Assembly: GCF_014982785.1 (NCBI RefSeq)
Contig: NZ_JADCKB010000012.1
Coordinates: 36,337 to 100,336, forward strand
Direction: 5' to 3'
Length of the DNA stretch: 64,000 bases
Origin: Ructibacterium gallinarum
Lineage (GTDB): Bacteria; Bacillota; Clostridia; Monoglobales; Monoglobaceae
Part shown: in pieces, positions 1 through 9,210 of the stretch
Position numbering within the stretch: position 1 is the first letter of the stretch
Layout of the letters: each line of letters starts with the position of its first letter
Translations under genes and position numbers: made by a program
The notes under the pieces: generated by a model
Databases searched by the model: none
Seen by the model: only the letters and a program-made list of their open reading frames with translations
Told to the model about the DNA's origin: nothing

Positions 1-2006
1 CGGGGGTCACCCTGCGGACCAAGCTCTGCGATCAGCTCAATCTGGAGAAAAAAGAGGGGATTGTCACAGCCAACGCTTATACCGGTCTGGGAGAAAGTTT
101 GGGAATGGAAGAGAGAAGAATTGTGATCGACGGGGAAAACTACCGTACGGGGCAGGAGAATTTGGACGGTCTGCTGGGATATCAGGTGGAATACTATGCA
201 AAGGACAATGCCGATGGCACCAAATCCCTGTATTCCATACAGCCGTCAGAGAAACAGAACCGCACCGTCAGCTTTTTGCCTGAGGATATAGAATCCATCG
301 AGGAAGATGCTTTTTCGGTGTATCAGGAGGGAAGAAGCAAAACCCAGAAATATACGCTGGCAGAAGCGGTACAGACGGTCTACAACGGAAAATACCTGCC
401 GGAAGCGGGGACAGAGGACTGGAAGATCCAAAACGGCACCATACGGCTTTTGGACAACAACGGCGACGGCCGCTATGAGATCGTCTTTGTGGAGGAGATC
501 CAAACCCTGCTGGCGGGCAGTATCGATGCGGAAAAGGGTTTGATCCAGCTGAAGACTTTCAGTGCAAACACCACCAGCCAGTTTAACGGCAAGACCTATA
601 TCGACTGCCAGAGCACCGACCCGCTGGTACGGATCTGTGATGCAGACGGCAATGCGGTCGCCATAGAGGACCTGGGCGCTATGCAGATGATCGGTGTACG
701 GCAGAGCAAGGATCAGGAACTGGTGACGGTCATTGCGGGCAGTGCCCCCTTTGACGGGACGGTGGATGCGGTATACGAAACAGAGGGGCAGGTTTCCATA
801 GACGGCGAGATCTATGACCTGGCCAGAAACGAGCAGGGGGCGTTTCTTTTGGAGCTTCAGCCGGGGGATCAGGGCCGGTTCTGGCCGGATGTCATGGGCA
901 GGATTGCGGCCAAAAACATCAGTACCTCCTCTGCGGGCTATGGCGCAGAGATCGAAACGGTGAACCAGGACCGCCTGTGCAGTTATCTGCTGGCGGCCAG
1001 CCAGGAGGCGGGATTTACGCCTTTGGTGCAGTTTAAGCTGCTGACCAACCTCAAGGACGGCAGCCGGGAGGAAAGGATTTTCCAGCTGGCAGACAGCGTG
1101 ACGCTAAACGGCGAAAAAATGGATGCCGCAGAGGTACTTGCCGCCATTGCGGACAAGAACAACGGGGATTATCATGTTCCTATGACCTATGAACTAAACG
1201 GCAAGGGCAAGATCAAAAGCCTGTGGTTGTACACGCAGACCGTCCCCATGGGATATATGACCTATCAATCCGCCAATAGCTCCTTTGACGGCCTGTATTA
1301 CCGGGATGCAGACAGCATTACCTATTTTGTGGACGTGCGTGACTATGAAACGGTTTATGCGGACACGGCCGTATCGCTGAACAACGGTTACCGGTATCAG
1401 GTGCGGATTTTTGATCCGGTAGAGGAGGAATTTTCCATACAAAAGCGGATTTTCATTGTCTATGTGGACCTGGAAAATGCCCAGGGGACAGCCATGGACG
1501 AAAACCAGCCGCTGCTGGTATCCAGCATTGTCAAATACGCCCAGGAGGACGGAACCCTTGCCTATATGCTGGAGGGGTTCTGCGGCGGCCAGCAGGTGGA
1601 GCTGAGCATAGCGGAAAGTGCGGAAGAAAAGGCGGCACAGCTTCGCACAGGGAGCCTGATTCGTTTTTCCAAGAACGCTGTAGAAAAGGTAACCGCCATC
1701 AAAATTTTAGGAGCGCTTCCGCCAGAGGAGTATTTCCGGCAGGGGGTTGGCGGCAGCAATGAGCAGGTGTATGGTTCTGCGGTACAGGCAGAGCGGAACG
1801 CAGATCACAGCTCCTGCGTGCTGACATTGGCTTATCTGCAAAACGGCGCAGAGAAACAGGCGTCCTATGAGATTGCCGGTGCGCCGGTCTATACATACGA
1901 CGGCACGGATGTCCGCCTGGCAGAGACGGGCGAAGTGGGAGCGGGCGAGAAGATCTTTTTGCAAGTTTCCAATTTTGATGTGGAAGCGGTCATCATCATT
2001 CGCTGA
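1..2006 (+). CDS. C-terminal part of a large surface protein (5' end outside window)
   Basis: The reading frame is open to the left edge (first whole codon at base 3), so this is the 3' part of a longer gene; the TTG at 99 lies inside the frame and has no ribosome binding site. The 667 visible residues form a beta-rich, acidic protein with no membrane segment and no catalytic motif I recognise. Its style (a run beginning TLRTKLCDQLN, then GLGESLGMEERRIVIDG and a series of short sandwich-like repeats) resembles the regions that follow SLH modules in clostridial S-layer-type proteins; that is a family impression, not proof. The next gene, an SLH-anchored exported enzyme, starts 35 bases after the stop codon, so the two are probably co-transcribed and both displayed on the cell surface. 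Confident that it is coding and partial, unsure of function. Confidence 0.7.
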   Translation, partial: GVTLRTKLCDQLNLEKKEGIVTANAYTGLGESLGMEERRIVIDGENYRTGQENLDGLLGYQVEYYAKDNADGTKSLYSIQPSEKQNRTVSFLPEDIESIEEDAFSVYQEGRSKTQKYTLAEAVQTVYNGKYLPEAGTEDWKIQNGTIRLLDNNGDGRYEIVFVEEIQTLLAGSIDAEKGLIQLKTFSANTTSQFNGKTYIDCQSTDPLVRICDADGNAVAIEDLGAMQMIGVRQSKDQELVTVIAGSAPFDGTVDAVYETEGQVSIDGEIYDLARNEQGAFLLELQPGDQGRFWPDVMGRIAAKNISTSSAGYGAEIETVNQDRLCSYLLAASQEAGFTPLVQFKLLTNLKDGSREERIFQLADSVTLNGEKMDAAEVLAAIADKNNGDYHVPMTYELNGKGKIKSLWLYTQTVPMGYMTYQSANSSFDGLYYRDADSITYFVDVRDYETVYADTAVSLNNGYRYQVRIFDPVEEEFSIQKRIFIVYVDLENAQGTAMDENQPLLVSSIVKYAQEDGTLAYMLEGFCGGQQVELSIAESAEEKAAQLRTGSLIRFSKNAVEKVTAIKILGALPPEEYFRQGVGGSNEQVYGSAVQAERNADHSSCVLTLAYLQNGAEKQASYEIAGAPVYTYDGTDVRLAETGEVGAGEKIFLQVSNFDVEAVIIIR

Positions 2007-2041
2007 TGCAGAATGACTGCGGGAAAAGAAGGAGGATAGCC

Positions 2042-5000
2042 ATGGGAAAAAGAATATGGAAAAAGTGTATTGCGGGCTTGATCGGCATAGCGCTGCTGGG
2101 AAGCTGTTTTGGACTGCCCGGGGGCACTGCGCTGGCAGAGGAGCGGTTTTTTGACAATCTCACGGATCTGTCTTTATGCTATGCGGCGGGAACCACGGCG
2201 GATAACATTGGATTTTCCACCAAGGACCTGTCTGCGTCCCAGGGAATCGCAGACAAGGACAGGGTGTATAAAAAGGCGGACACCGGTGCGCTGGATACCC
2301 AGACCTATCTGGTATATCAGACCAAGCAGGCCTTTGTCTCTTTTCAGGTAGATGCGGTATATTCCATGAAAAACGGCAAGATCGCAGGGGATTTGCAATT
2401 TGAGACATCCGCAGACGGCGAGACCTATACCCCATATACCCAGGTGGTCAGAACCGACGCAAAAGAGGGAGAGTTCTGGGAAGAAAGCCAGTGGCGCAGC
2501 ATTGTATTTGCGTCAGAAGGCGCACTTCCGGAGGGGACCCAATACATACGGATCGCCTTTGGAGCCACGTCCCATATCGGCCAAAGCGGAAACACCACCC
2601 ATCAGATTTCCAATGTTACCCTGGGAATAGCAGAGATGGAGGTGGATTACCGGGCCCTGCTTTCCCAAACGCTGGAGCGGGCCCAGAGCAAGCTTGACAA
2701 CGCACAGGTGGGAACCGAGCCGGGCATGTATCCCAAGGAGGCAGTGGATACATTAACAACGGCGGTTTCCATGGCCCAGGAGGCGGTTTCAGACAGTGAT
2801 GCGGATACGGCCCTGCTGGAGGAAGCCCTGACCATGCTGGAAGAGGCTCTGGTTGTGTTCCAGCAGTCGGTGGTGCCGGAAGCGGTGTTTGTGGACGAGT
2901 GTGACAGTGCATCCTTCCCCTATCGGCGGTCAGAGGATATCCAGGTGGCGACCTCCTCGCCGGAGAAGTTTGAAGGGGACGGCACCCGGTATTATAAGAA
3001 GCTGAACCACGGGGGCGAATGGGTCGAGTATAAGATGGAAGAGGGCAAGCGTGCCCAGACCGTCACCCTGGACACCTGGTATTATAAATCAAACGGTTCT
3101 CTTGCGGAGGACTGCACGGTAGAGTACAGCAAGGACGGCCAGGTTTATGAGACGGCTGCGGCGGTACGGACGGCAGATGAGGCAGGCTGGGCCAACGGCG
3201 AGTGGCGCAAGGTGGTCTTTTCGGTCAGCGACCTTCCCTTGGGGGTGGAATATATCCGTGTGAACCTGGGGGATACCACGGCTACCGGTGCGCTGTATGC
3301 GGTGCAGATCGGCCGGGTGACCATTCAGGTGGCGGCCAATTATGAAAAACTGTTGCAAAATAAGATCCAAGAAGCAGAGGAACTGCTCAGCCGGGTTCCG
3401 GGCGGCAACCAGCCGGGCATGTGTCCCGAATCGGTGAGAAACCAGCTGGTGACGCAGAAGGATGCAGCGGCACAGCTGCTGGAAGGGGCCGGAGAGGAAG
3501 AACAAAAACAGGCCATTGCGGCGTTGGAGGAAGCCATTTTGGCGGTAGAAAACGCCATCATCTATGCGGTGCAGTGGCCCCAGGACGCCCAGCTGACCGC
3601 CAAGGCAGAGAGCGCATCAGAGATATCCCTGTCCTGGCCGGGGGCGGAAGCCAGCGGAACCATTACCTATGAGGTATATCAGGGAGAAAAGCGCATTGGC
3701 ACCACAGAGCAAACCACATACCGGGTAGAGAACCTGGCGCCCGGAATTGACTATGCGTTTCAGGTGGTGGCGGTGGTGCCGGCGGGCAAATCCAAGCCGC
3801 TGGGGCCGGTACAGGCCCAGACGGCAAAGCCAAAGGAGTTTATGCCGCCGGATTTCAGCCTGATCACGCCGGACAGCTTTGAGGACGAGGATTATCTGGC
3901 GCCGCTGATCTGGAAGGACGACACCCGTGGGATTCCGTATTATTATTTTAACCTGTACAAGATACTGAATGCGGTCAGAATGGAAGAGCCGGACCGGGGG
4001 TTTGTGGACATCTTTGTTTCCAGAAGATACAGTGCTTTTAACCCCATCAATGTGCGGATTCAGGAGGCCTATCTGCCCATCACGTATTTTTATACCCGCA
4101 ACGACAGCTGGAACGAATACTACAACAATCCGGAGGTCAAGGTGCGGCTGGAAGCGGTGCTGCAGCACGTGCTGGATCTGCAAAAGACCGAGACCGATGC
4201 GGCCAAGGGGGAATATGCAGGCGCATTTCCGCAAAGCACCACCAATACCTATGATCTGGCGGGAACCACCTTTACCCTGAACTTTTTGGGGCAGGCGCTG
4301 AAGCTGCTGCACGAGGCGGAAGAAACCCAGATGGGATTCCGCTCCATTGATCCGGATCTGTTTCAGCGGCTCAACGAGGCATGCCGAAAAGCGATCATTT
4401 TGACCCTGACCAACGAGGCGTGGTATGAATACGGGCTGCAATATTCCAATCAGTACGGACTGATCTGGTCGGCAACGGCGGCGTATCTGGAATACAATCC
4501 GGACCCGGAGATCGAGAGCCTGCTGAAGGAAAAATACCAGCACAGCGACGAGTTCATCAGTCCGGCGGGGTTTTATTACGAAGAAGGCGCCTTTGACATG
4601 AGCTATAATCTGGGGGTACACACCAACAACATCTCGGCGGAGTACACCTATTTCAAAGATACGGACATGGAGGCCAAGCTGATCGAGGATCAAACCCGGT
4701 TTATCGATTGGCTCTCCTATAACCTGGTGATCGAGCCGGACGGCTCCTGGTTCAGCACCAACGGGGCGCCCAGCCGAAGGATCACCACCACGGGGTATTC
4801 CATCTACCGCAAGGATATGCCCATTGCGGAGAAAATTCCAATGGCTCGTGCGTTTGTAAGAAGCGATGTGGATATAGAAGATGAGATTGCACGGAATAAA
4901 AGCGCCATCACCGAGGGCGGGGCGTGGCCGGTATTGCCGGAAATGACCCTGCGGGGCGGCGATGCGTACAATGCGTACGGGGTCTTTGACAGATTGATGT

Positions 5001-6409
5001 ACCAATATGTTCCCACAGAAGCAGAGCGCTGGGAGGCCATTGAGAGCCTGCCATATATGGCAAGCGAGAATTTCAACCACCAGCGTGCGGACGAGGAAAG
5101 CTACCTTGAATTTACCTATATCCGCCGGCCGTATTACTACACCATATTCAATGCGGGCAAGCAGTTCAACAACATGCAGGTGTTTGGACAGGGCTTGCTG
5201 TGGCATCCGGAGGGCGGAATCATGATCGCCAGCCAAAGCGAGGAGAAGGATACCACCGACAGCGAAAAAGCGCCCAAGGCCAATGACTTTTCTTGGGGGA
5301 CAAAGTCCTATGACCCCAACCGGAAGCAGTCCATTGAGCGGGTGTATGAAAACGGAACGATCTGGGGCCAGCAGGGCGGCAGTGCCAACCAGAACCTGGT
5401 CTATACCGTAAACGGCCAGAGCCTTCAGCCGCAGACCGGGATAGCGGATCTGCCGGAGGGGGATATTGCGGTATCCTATGATTTGACAGAGTCGGGAGAG
5501 AAAAAGGGAAACAAAACCATTCGTTATGCAGAGGACGGCATTCATGTGAGCGTCCAGCACCCGGGCGGTTTGCAGGAATGCTTCCCGCTGATGATCCGGG
5601 ATGAGGACAAACTGGAGGTCCAGGGCGACCGGGTGAAACTGGTTCGGGGTCGTGCGGTGATGGAGATTGTGTTTGACCAGACCGTCAAGATGGAAATCAG
5701 CAAGAAAAACTATACCATGTCCCGGTATCAGATGAATATGCTGACGGCGGCCACCACCAATGACGCCCTGTCCTATACCATATATATGGGGATAGAGGAA
5801 CCCAAGGTACGGGAGATAGACGGCTCTGTACAGGTGACAGAGAACCAGATTAGCGGGCAGGAGCTGAACGGGGCCGCATTGCCTGAGGAATCCGAAGAGG
5901 CAGAAACGCCGGCAGAGACGGAGACGGCAGAAAACGCCGGAGTTTCCGAGGAAGAAACAGACAGCGTGTTTGCCGATACAAAAGGGCATTGGGCAGAGGA
6001 GGATATTAATTATCTTGCAGAGAAAGGGGTCATTGAAGGAGTAGACCAGACCCACTTTGAGCCTGACCGGTCCATTACCAGGGCAGAATTTACCGCCATT
6101 CTTGCGGAATATCTGGAACTGGATCAGACTCAAGGGGCGCCATTTGCAGGATTTGTGGATGTCCAGCCGGACGCCTGGTATTATGGGGCGGTTATGGGCT
6201 GTGCGCAGAAGGGGATCGTGCAGGGGATCGATGCAGAGCACTTTGCCCCGGACATGAACATTTCCAGAGCGGAAATGGATCTGATCTGCATGCGGGTTTA
6301 CACCTATCTGCTGACCCAGGAAACATCGCCCAGAAACGATGCAACCCGGGCAGATGCCAGCGTGCTGATTCGGCGGCTGCTGGAGGACATTGACCGGATT
6401 GCCGGATAA
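2042..6409 (+). CDS. Exported SLH-anchored polysaccharide-lyase-like protein, multi-domain
   Basis: 1455 residues. The ATG at 2042 follows AAGGAGG at 2029-2035 and begins a classic signal peptide (MGKRIWKKC, hydrophobic core, cleavage near ALAEE). Order seen: beta-sandwich module; helical FIVAR-like module about residues 202-277; second sandwich; second FIVAR-like module about 434-508; fibronectin type III about 511-597; a large alpha-rich then beta-rich region about 613-1270 resembling alpha/alpha-toroid polysaccharide lyases (aromatic- and Asn-rich stretches such as YNLGVHTNN and GSWFSTNGAPSRR); an acidic Glu/Thr linker; two SLH repeats about 1310-1363 and 1367-1420; and only the second half of a third (NDATRADASVLIRRLL). 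It probably cleaves an acidic polysaccharide at the cell surface, which fits the GH105 unsaturated-sugar hydrolase downstream. I cannot assign a lyase family or name the catalytic residues; heparinase-like or PL8-like folds are the main alternatives. Confidence 0.65.
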   Translation: MGKRIWKKCIAGLIGIALLGSCFGLPGGTALAEERFFDNLTDLSLCYAAGTTADNIGFSTKDLSASQGIADKDRVYKKADTGALDTQTYLVYQTKQAFVSFQVDAVYSMKNGKIAGDLQFETSADGETYTPYTQVVRTDAKEGEFWEESQWRSIVFASEGALPEGTQYIRIAFGATSHIGQSGNTTHQISNVTLGIAEMEVDYRALLSQTLERAQSKLDNAQVGTEPGMYPKEAVDTLTTAVSMAQEAVSDSDADTALLEEALTMLEEALVVFQQSVVPEAVFVDECDSASFPYRRSEDIQVATSSPEKFEGDGTRYYKKLNHGGEWVEYKMEEGKRAQTVTLDTWYYKSNGSLAEDCTVEYSKDGQVYETAAAVRTADEAGWANGEWRKVVFSVSDLPLGVEYIRVNLGDTTATGALYAVQIGRVTIQVAANYEKLLQNKIQEAEELLSRVPGGNQPGMCPESVRNQLVTQKDAAAQLLEGAGEEEQKQAIAALEEAILAVENAIIYAVQWPQDAQLTAKAESASEISLSWPGAEASGTITYEVYQGEKRIGTTEQTTYRVENLAPGIDYAFQVVAVVPAGKSKPLGPVQAQTAKPKEFMPPDFSLITPDSFEDEDYLAPLIWKDDTRGIPYYYFNLYKILNAVRMEEPDRGFVDIFVSRRYSAFNPINVRIQEAYLPITYFYTRNDSWNEYYNNPEVKVRLEAVLQHVLDLQKTETDAAKGEYAGAFPQSTTNTYDLAGTTFTLNFLGQALKLLHEAEETQMGFRSIDPDLFQRLNEACRKAIILTLTNEAWYEYGLQYSNQYGLIWSATAAYLEYNPDPEIESLLKEKYQHSDEFISPAGFYYEEGAFDMSYNLGVHTNNISAEYTYFKDTDMEAKLIEDQTRFIDWLSYNLVIEPDGSWFSTNGAPSRRITTTGYSIYRKDMPIAEKIPMARAFVRSDVDIEDEIARNKSAITEGGAWPVLPEMTLRGGDAYNAYGVFDRLMYQYVPTEAERWEAIESLPYMASENFNHQRADEESYLEFTYIRRPYYYTIFNAGKQFNNMQVFGQGLLWHPEGGIMIASQSEEKDTTDSEKAPKANDFSWGTKSYDPNRKQSIERVYENGTIWGQQGGSANQNLVYTVNGQSLQPQTGIADLPEGDIAVSYDLTESGEKKGNKTIRYAEDGIHVSVQHPGGLQECFPLMIRDEDKLEVQGDRVKLVRGRAVMEIVFDQTVKMEISKKNYTMSRYQMNMLTAATTNDALSYTIYMGIEEPKVREIDGSVQVTENQISGQELNGAALPEESEEAETPAETETAENAGVSEEETDSVFADTKGHWAEEDINYLAEKGVIEGVDQTHFEPDRSITRAEFTAILAEYLELDQTQGAPFAGFVDVQPDAWYYGAVMGCAQKGIVQGIDAEHFAPDMNISRAEMDLICMRVYTYLLTQETSPRNDATRADASVLIRRLLEDIDRIAG

Positions 6410-6430
6410 GGCAGAGGAGAAAAGAGAGGA

Positions 6431-6463
6431 AAAGGGCTCCCCCAGTGCTGGCGGGAGCCCTTT
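6431..6463 (+). terminator. Hairpin between lyase-like gene and oxidoreductase operon
   Basis: An 11-bp perfect stem (AAAGGGCTCCC at 6431-6441 pairing with 6453-6463) closes an 11-nt loop. Only TTTG follows rather than a long U run, so it may be a weak terminator or a processing/attenuation hairpin allowing partial read-through into the FAD oxidoreductase gene. Confidence 0.5.
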
Positions 6464-6480
6464 GTAAAAAGGAGAAGAAG

Positions 6481-7890
6481 ATGGCAGAGAAAAAGTATGA
6501 TGTTTTGATTGTCGGTGGCGGAATCTCCGGGGCGGCTGCGGGGATAGCGGCGGCCCGGATGGGAGCGGACTGCCTGCTGGTGGAGCAGTATGGTTTTTTG
6601 GGAGGAATGCTCACGGCAGGCGGTGTGGGGCCGATGATGACCTTTCACGCAGGCAGCTTGCAGGTGGTGCGGGGGATCTGCGAAGAGGTGGTGGCACGTA
6701 TGAAGCAAAAGGGCCAGTCCCCCGGCCACATTCCGGATTCTACCGGCTATACCTATTCGGTGACCCCCTTTGACGCAGAGGGCATGAAGGAGACGCTGGA
6801 GGAGATGTATCTGGAGGCGGGCGGCAGGCTTTTGTATCACACAGCGGCGGCGGGGGTGACCTGCCGGGGAAACAGACTGCAGGAGATTACGGTTGCCAAC
6901 AAGGCGGGGCTCAGCCGGCTGCGGGCGGATATCTGGATCGACGCCACCGGCGACGGGGATCTGTGTCAGTGGGCAGGTGTGCCCATGGAAAAGGGCCGGC
7001 CGGAGGACGGAAAGAATATGCCCCTTACCATGAATATCAAGATGGGAAATGTGGATACCCAAAAGGTGCGGGAATATATGCGGGGGCATCTGGATCAGTT
7101 CACCCATTTAAACGCCCAAAACGTGGATTTGATAGACCGGGCGGTGCGGCTGTCGGTCAGCGGATTCCACCGGGAATTCCGGCAAGCCCTTGCGGAAAAC
7201 CGTGTGTTTTCGGTCAGGCGGGATCTGTTGTTTTTTGAGACCAACACGCCGGGAGAGGTCATTGTCAATACCGCAAGCGTCTGCGGCTGTGACCCCACGG
7301 ACCCGTGGGCGCTCAGCCAGGCGGAGACCCTGGGACGGCAGAGAGCGGCCGCACTTGCCAGATTTATCAAGGCAGAGATACCGGGGTTTCAGCAGGCAAG
7401 GGTTTTGCAAACCGGACCGGCCATCGGAGTCAGAAGCAGCCGGCGGCTGTGCGGCAAATACTGCCTGACGGCAGAGGACATCCTGACCGGGAAACGGTTT
7501 TGGGATGCGGTGGCATACGGTGGCTATCCGGTGGACGTCCCGCCGCCTTCCGGGGACAAAGACCGTGTGCACGCCGGCAGAATGCAGAAGATCCGGCGCC
7601 TGACCGGGGGCGAGGTCTATGGGGTGCCGTATCGGTGCCTGCTCAATGACACCATAGAAAACCTGATTGCGGCAGGCCGGTGTATTTCCGCCTCTTTTGA
7701 GGCGCAGGGCGCCATTCGGGTCACGCCCATTGCGGGTGCCATAGGCCAGGCCGCCGGGGTGGCGGCAGGCATGGCGGCGGCAGAGAAGAAGCTGCCGGCA
7801 GAGCTCAGTGCGTCAGAGCTCAGAAAAAATTTGATCAGCCAGGGAGCATTTTTGCTTCCGGAGGAGGAAGAGCATGAAGAGAACGTTTGA
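6481..7890 (+). CDS. FAD-dependent oxidoreductase (FAD_oxidored family)
   Basis: 469 residues, starting at the ATG behind GGAGAAG. The N-terminus carries the dinucleotide-binding beta-alpha-beta fold: VLIVGGGISG with the GxGxxG glycines at residues 12-17, then an acidic end of strand two (LLVEQYG) and FLGGMLTAGG, which is typical of pfam12831 proteins. The C-terminal half has the second FAD-contact segment (IAAGRCISAS, then GAIRVTPIAGAIGQAAG). No signal peptide, so cytoplasmic. Members are often found in polysaccharide- or sugar-acid-utilisation loci, and the substrate is usually unknown; here the neighbours suggest oxidation of a sugar released from an acidic polysaccharide. Its end overlaps the start of a paralogous oxidoreductase by 17 bases, implying translational coupling. 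Confidence 0.8.
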   Translation: MAEKKYDVLIVGGGISGAAAGIAAARMGADCLLVEQYGFLGGMLTAGGVGPMMTFHAGSLQVVRGICEEVVARMKQKGQSPGHIPDSTGYTYSVTPFDAEGMKETLEEMYLEAGGRLLYHTAAAGVTCRGNRLQEITVANKAGLSRLRADIWIDATGDGDLCQWAGVPMEKGRPEDGKNMPLTMNIKMGNVDTQKVREYMRGHLDQFTHLNAQNVDLIDRAVRLSVSGFHREFRQALAENRVFSVRRDLLFFETNTPGEVIVNTASVCGCDPTDPWALSQAETLGRQRAAALARFIKAEIPGFQQARVLQTGPAIGVRSSRRLCGKYCLTAEDILTGKRFWDAVAYGGYPVDVPPPSGDKDRVHAGRMQKIRRLTGGEVYGVPYRCLLNDTIENLIAAGRCISASFEAQGAIRVTPIAGAIGQAAGVAAGMAAAEKKLPAELSASELRKNLISQGAFLLPEEEEHEENV

Positions 7891-9199
7891 AATGATAGAA
7901 ACCCGGGAAGATTGGGATGTTATTGTTTGCGGCGGGGGCCCGGCGGGCTGTGCGGCTGCGGCGGCAGCGGCACGGATGGGGGCAAAAACCCTGCTGCTGG
8001 AGGCAACGGGAGCCCTGGGCGGAATGGGGACCATGGGGCTGGTGCCGGCATGGTGTCCCTTTTCCGATCAGGAAAAGATGATTTACCGCTCCATTGCTAA
8101 GGAGGTGTTTGACGCCTTAAAAGCGGATATGCCCTATGTTCCGTCGGCACGGCTGGACTGGGTTCCCATAGACAGCGAAAAGCTGAAGGGGATTTATGAC
8201 CGGCTGGTTGTGGACAGCGGTGCGGTCTGCCTGTTCTTTTCGCAGGTCTGCGGGGCAGAGGCAGAGGACGGCCGCATCCGCCGTATTTTGGTTTGCCAAA
8301 ACGGGGATTTGAAGATTTATCAGGCAAAGACCTATATAGACTGCACGGGAGAAGGGATTCTCTCCCGCAAAGCGGGGGCGCAGATGGTGACGGAGGAGAC
8401 GGTGCGCCAGCCGGCCACCCACTGTTTTGCTTTGGGGAATGTGGATCTGTTTGCGTTTCAGCACGGACCGAATATGCACGGAAGCAAGGCGGAAAGTCCG
8501 ATTCATGCCATTGTGGCCTCCGGAAAATATCCACATATTCAGGACACCCATATCTGCTGCAATGTGGTGGGTCAGGGTACAGTAGGCTTTAACGCAGGGC
8601 ATCTGTGGGAAGCGGACCCCGATGTGCCGGAGCAGATCTCCAGAGCAATGACAGAGGGTCGGGCGGCGGCCAGAGAGTACCGGGACGCATTGGCAGAATT
8701 TCACCCCACAGCATTTGGCAATGCGCATCTGGCAAGCACAGCGCCCCTGATGGGGATCCGGGAGAGCAGGCAGGTGCTTGGGGACTATGTCCTGACAGCC
8801 GATGACTATTGCAAAAGGCGGTCATTCCCCGACGAGATTTGCCGGAATTCCTATTATGTAGATGTGCATTATTCCAAGGAAGAGGCGGCGCTGATCGCCC
8901 AGGGGAAAAAAGAAGCGGTAGGTCGGCCGGAGCGGTATGGTCCCGGAGAGTCGTACGGAATTCCGTACCGGTGTCTGACCCCGGTGGGATTTTCCAATTT
9001 ACTGGTGGCGGGGAAGATCATTTCCTGTGACCGGATGGCCCAGGGCAGTGCCCGTGTTATGCCGGTTTGCCTATGTACCGGAGAGGCCGCAGGTGTGGCG
9101 GCGGTGCTGGCAGACGGCGGCAATGTCCATGAGATTTCCACAGAAAAGCTGCGGGAGCGGTTAAAGGAAAACGGCGCATACCTGCCGGATGCAGAGTAG
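7874..9199 (+). CDS. Second FAD-dependent oxidoreductase, paralogue of the preceding gene
   Basis: 441 residues; the ATG lies inside the end of the previous gene behind GAGGAGGAAG. It shows the same architecture: DVIVCGGGPAG at residues 15-25, LLLEATGALGGMGTMG, and a C-terminal FAD segment (LLVAGKIISCDRMAQGSARVM, GEAAGVAA). The two proteins clearly belong to one family but are divergent, so they are an old duplication or a hetero-pair rather than a recent copy. No transmembrane segment. It lies directly upstream of the GH105 gene (11-base gap), forming an apparent three-gene operon. Function beyond FAD-dependent redox chemistry is inference; oxidation of a sugar or sugar alcohol derived from pectin-like material is plausible. 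Confidence 0.8.
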   Translation: MKRTFEMIETREDWDVIVCGGGPAGCAAAAAAARMGAKTLLLEATGALGGMGTMGLVPAWCPFSDQEKMIYRSIAKEVFDALKADMPYVPSARLDWVPIDSEKLKGIYDRLVVDSGAVCLFFSQVCGAEAEDGRIRRILVCQNGDLKIYQAKTYIDCTGEGILSRKAGAQMVTEETVRQPATHCFALGNVDLFAFQHGPNMHGSKAESPIHAIVASGKYPHIQDTHICCNVVGQGTVGFNAGHLWEADPDVPEQISRAMTEGRAAAREYRDALAEFHPTAFGNAHLASTAPLMGIRESRQVLGDYVLTADDYCKRRSFPDEICRNSYYVDVHYSKEEAALIAQGKKEAVGRPERYGPGESYGIPYRCLTPVGFSNLLVAGKIISCDRMAQGSARVMPVCLCTGEAAGVAAVLADGGNVHEISTEKLRERLKENGAYLPDAE

Positions 9200-9210
9200 G
9201 AGGGAAAAGA

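Noticed and set aside
3617..6241. Very long open frame (874 codons) on the - strand opposite the lyase-like gene
   Set aside because: It mirrors the codon pattern of the + strand gene, has no ribosome site or family motif, and the + strand protein has clear domains and a signal peptide.
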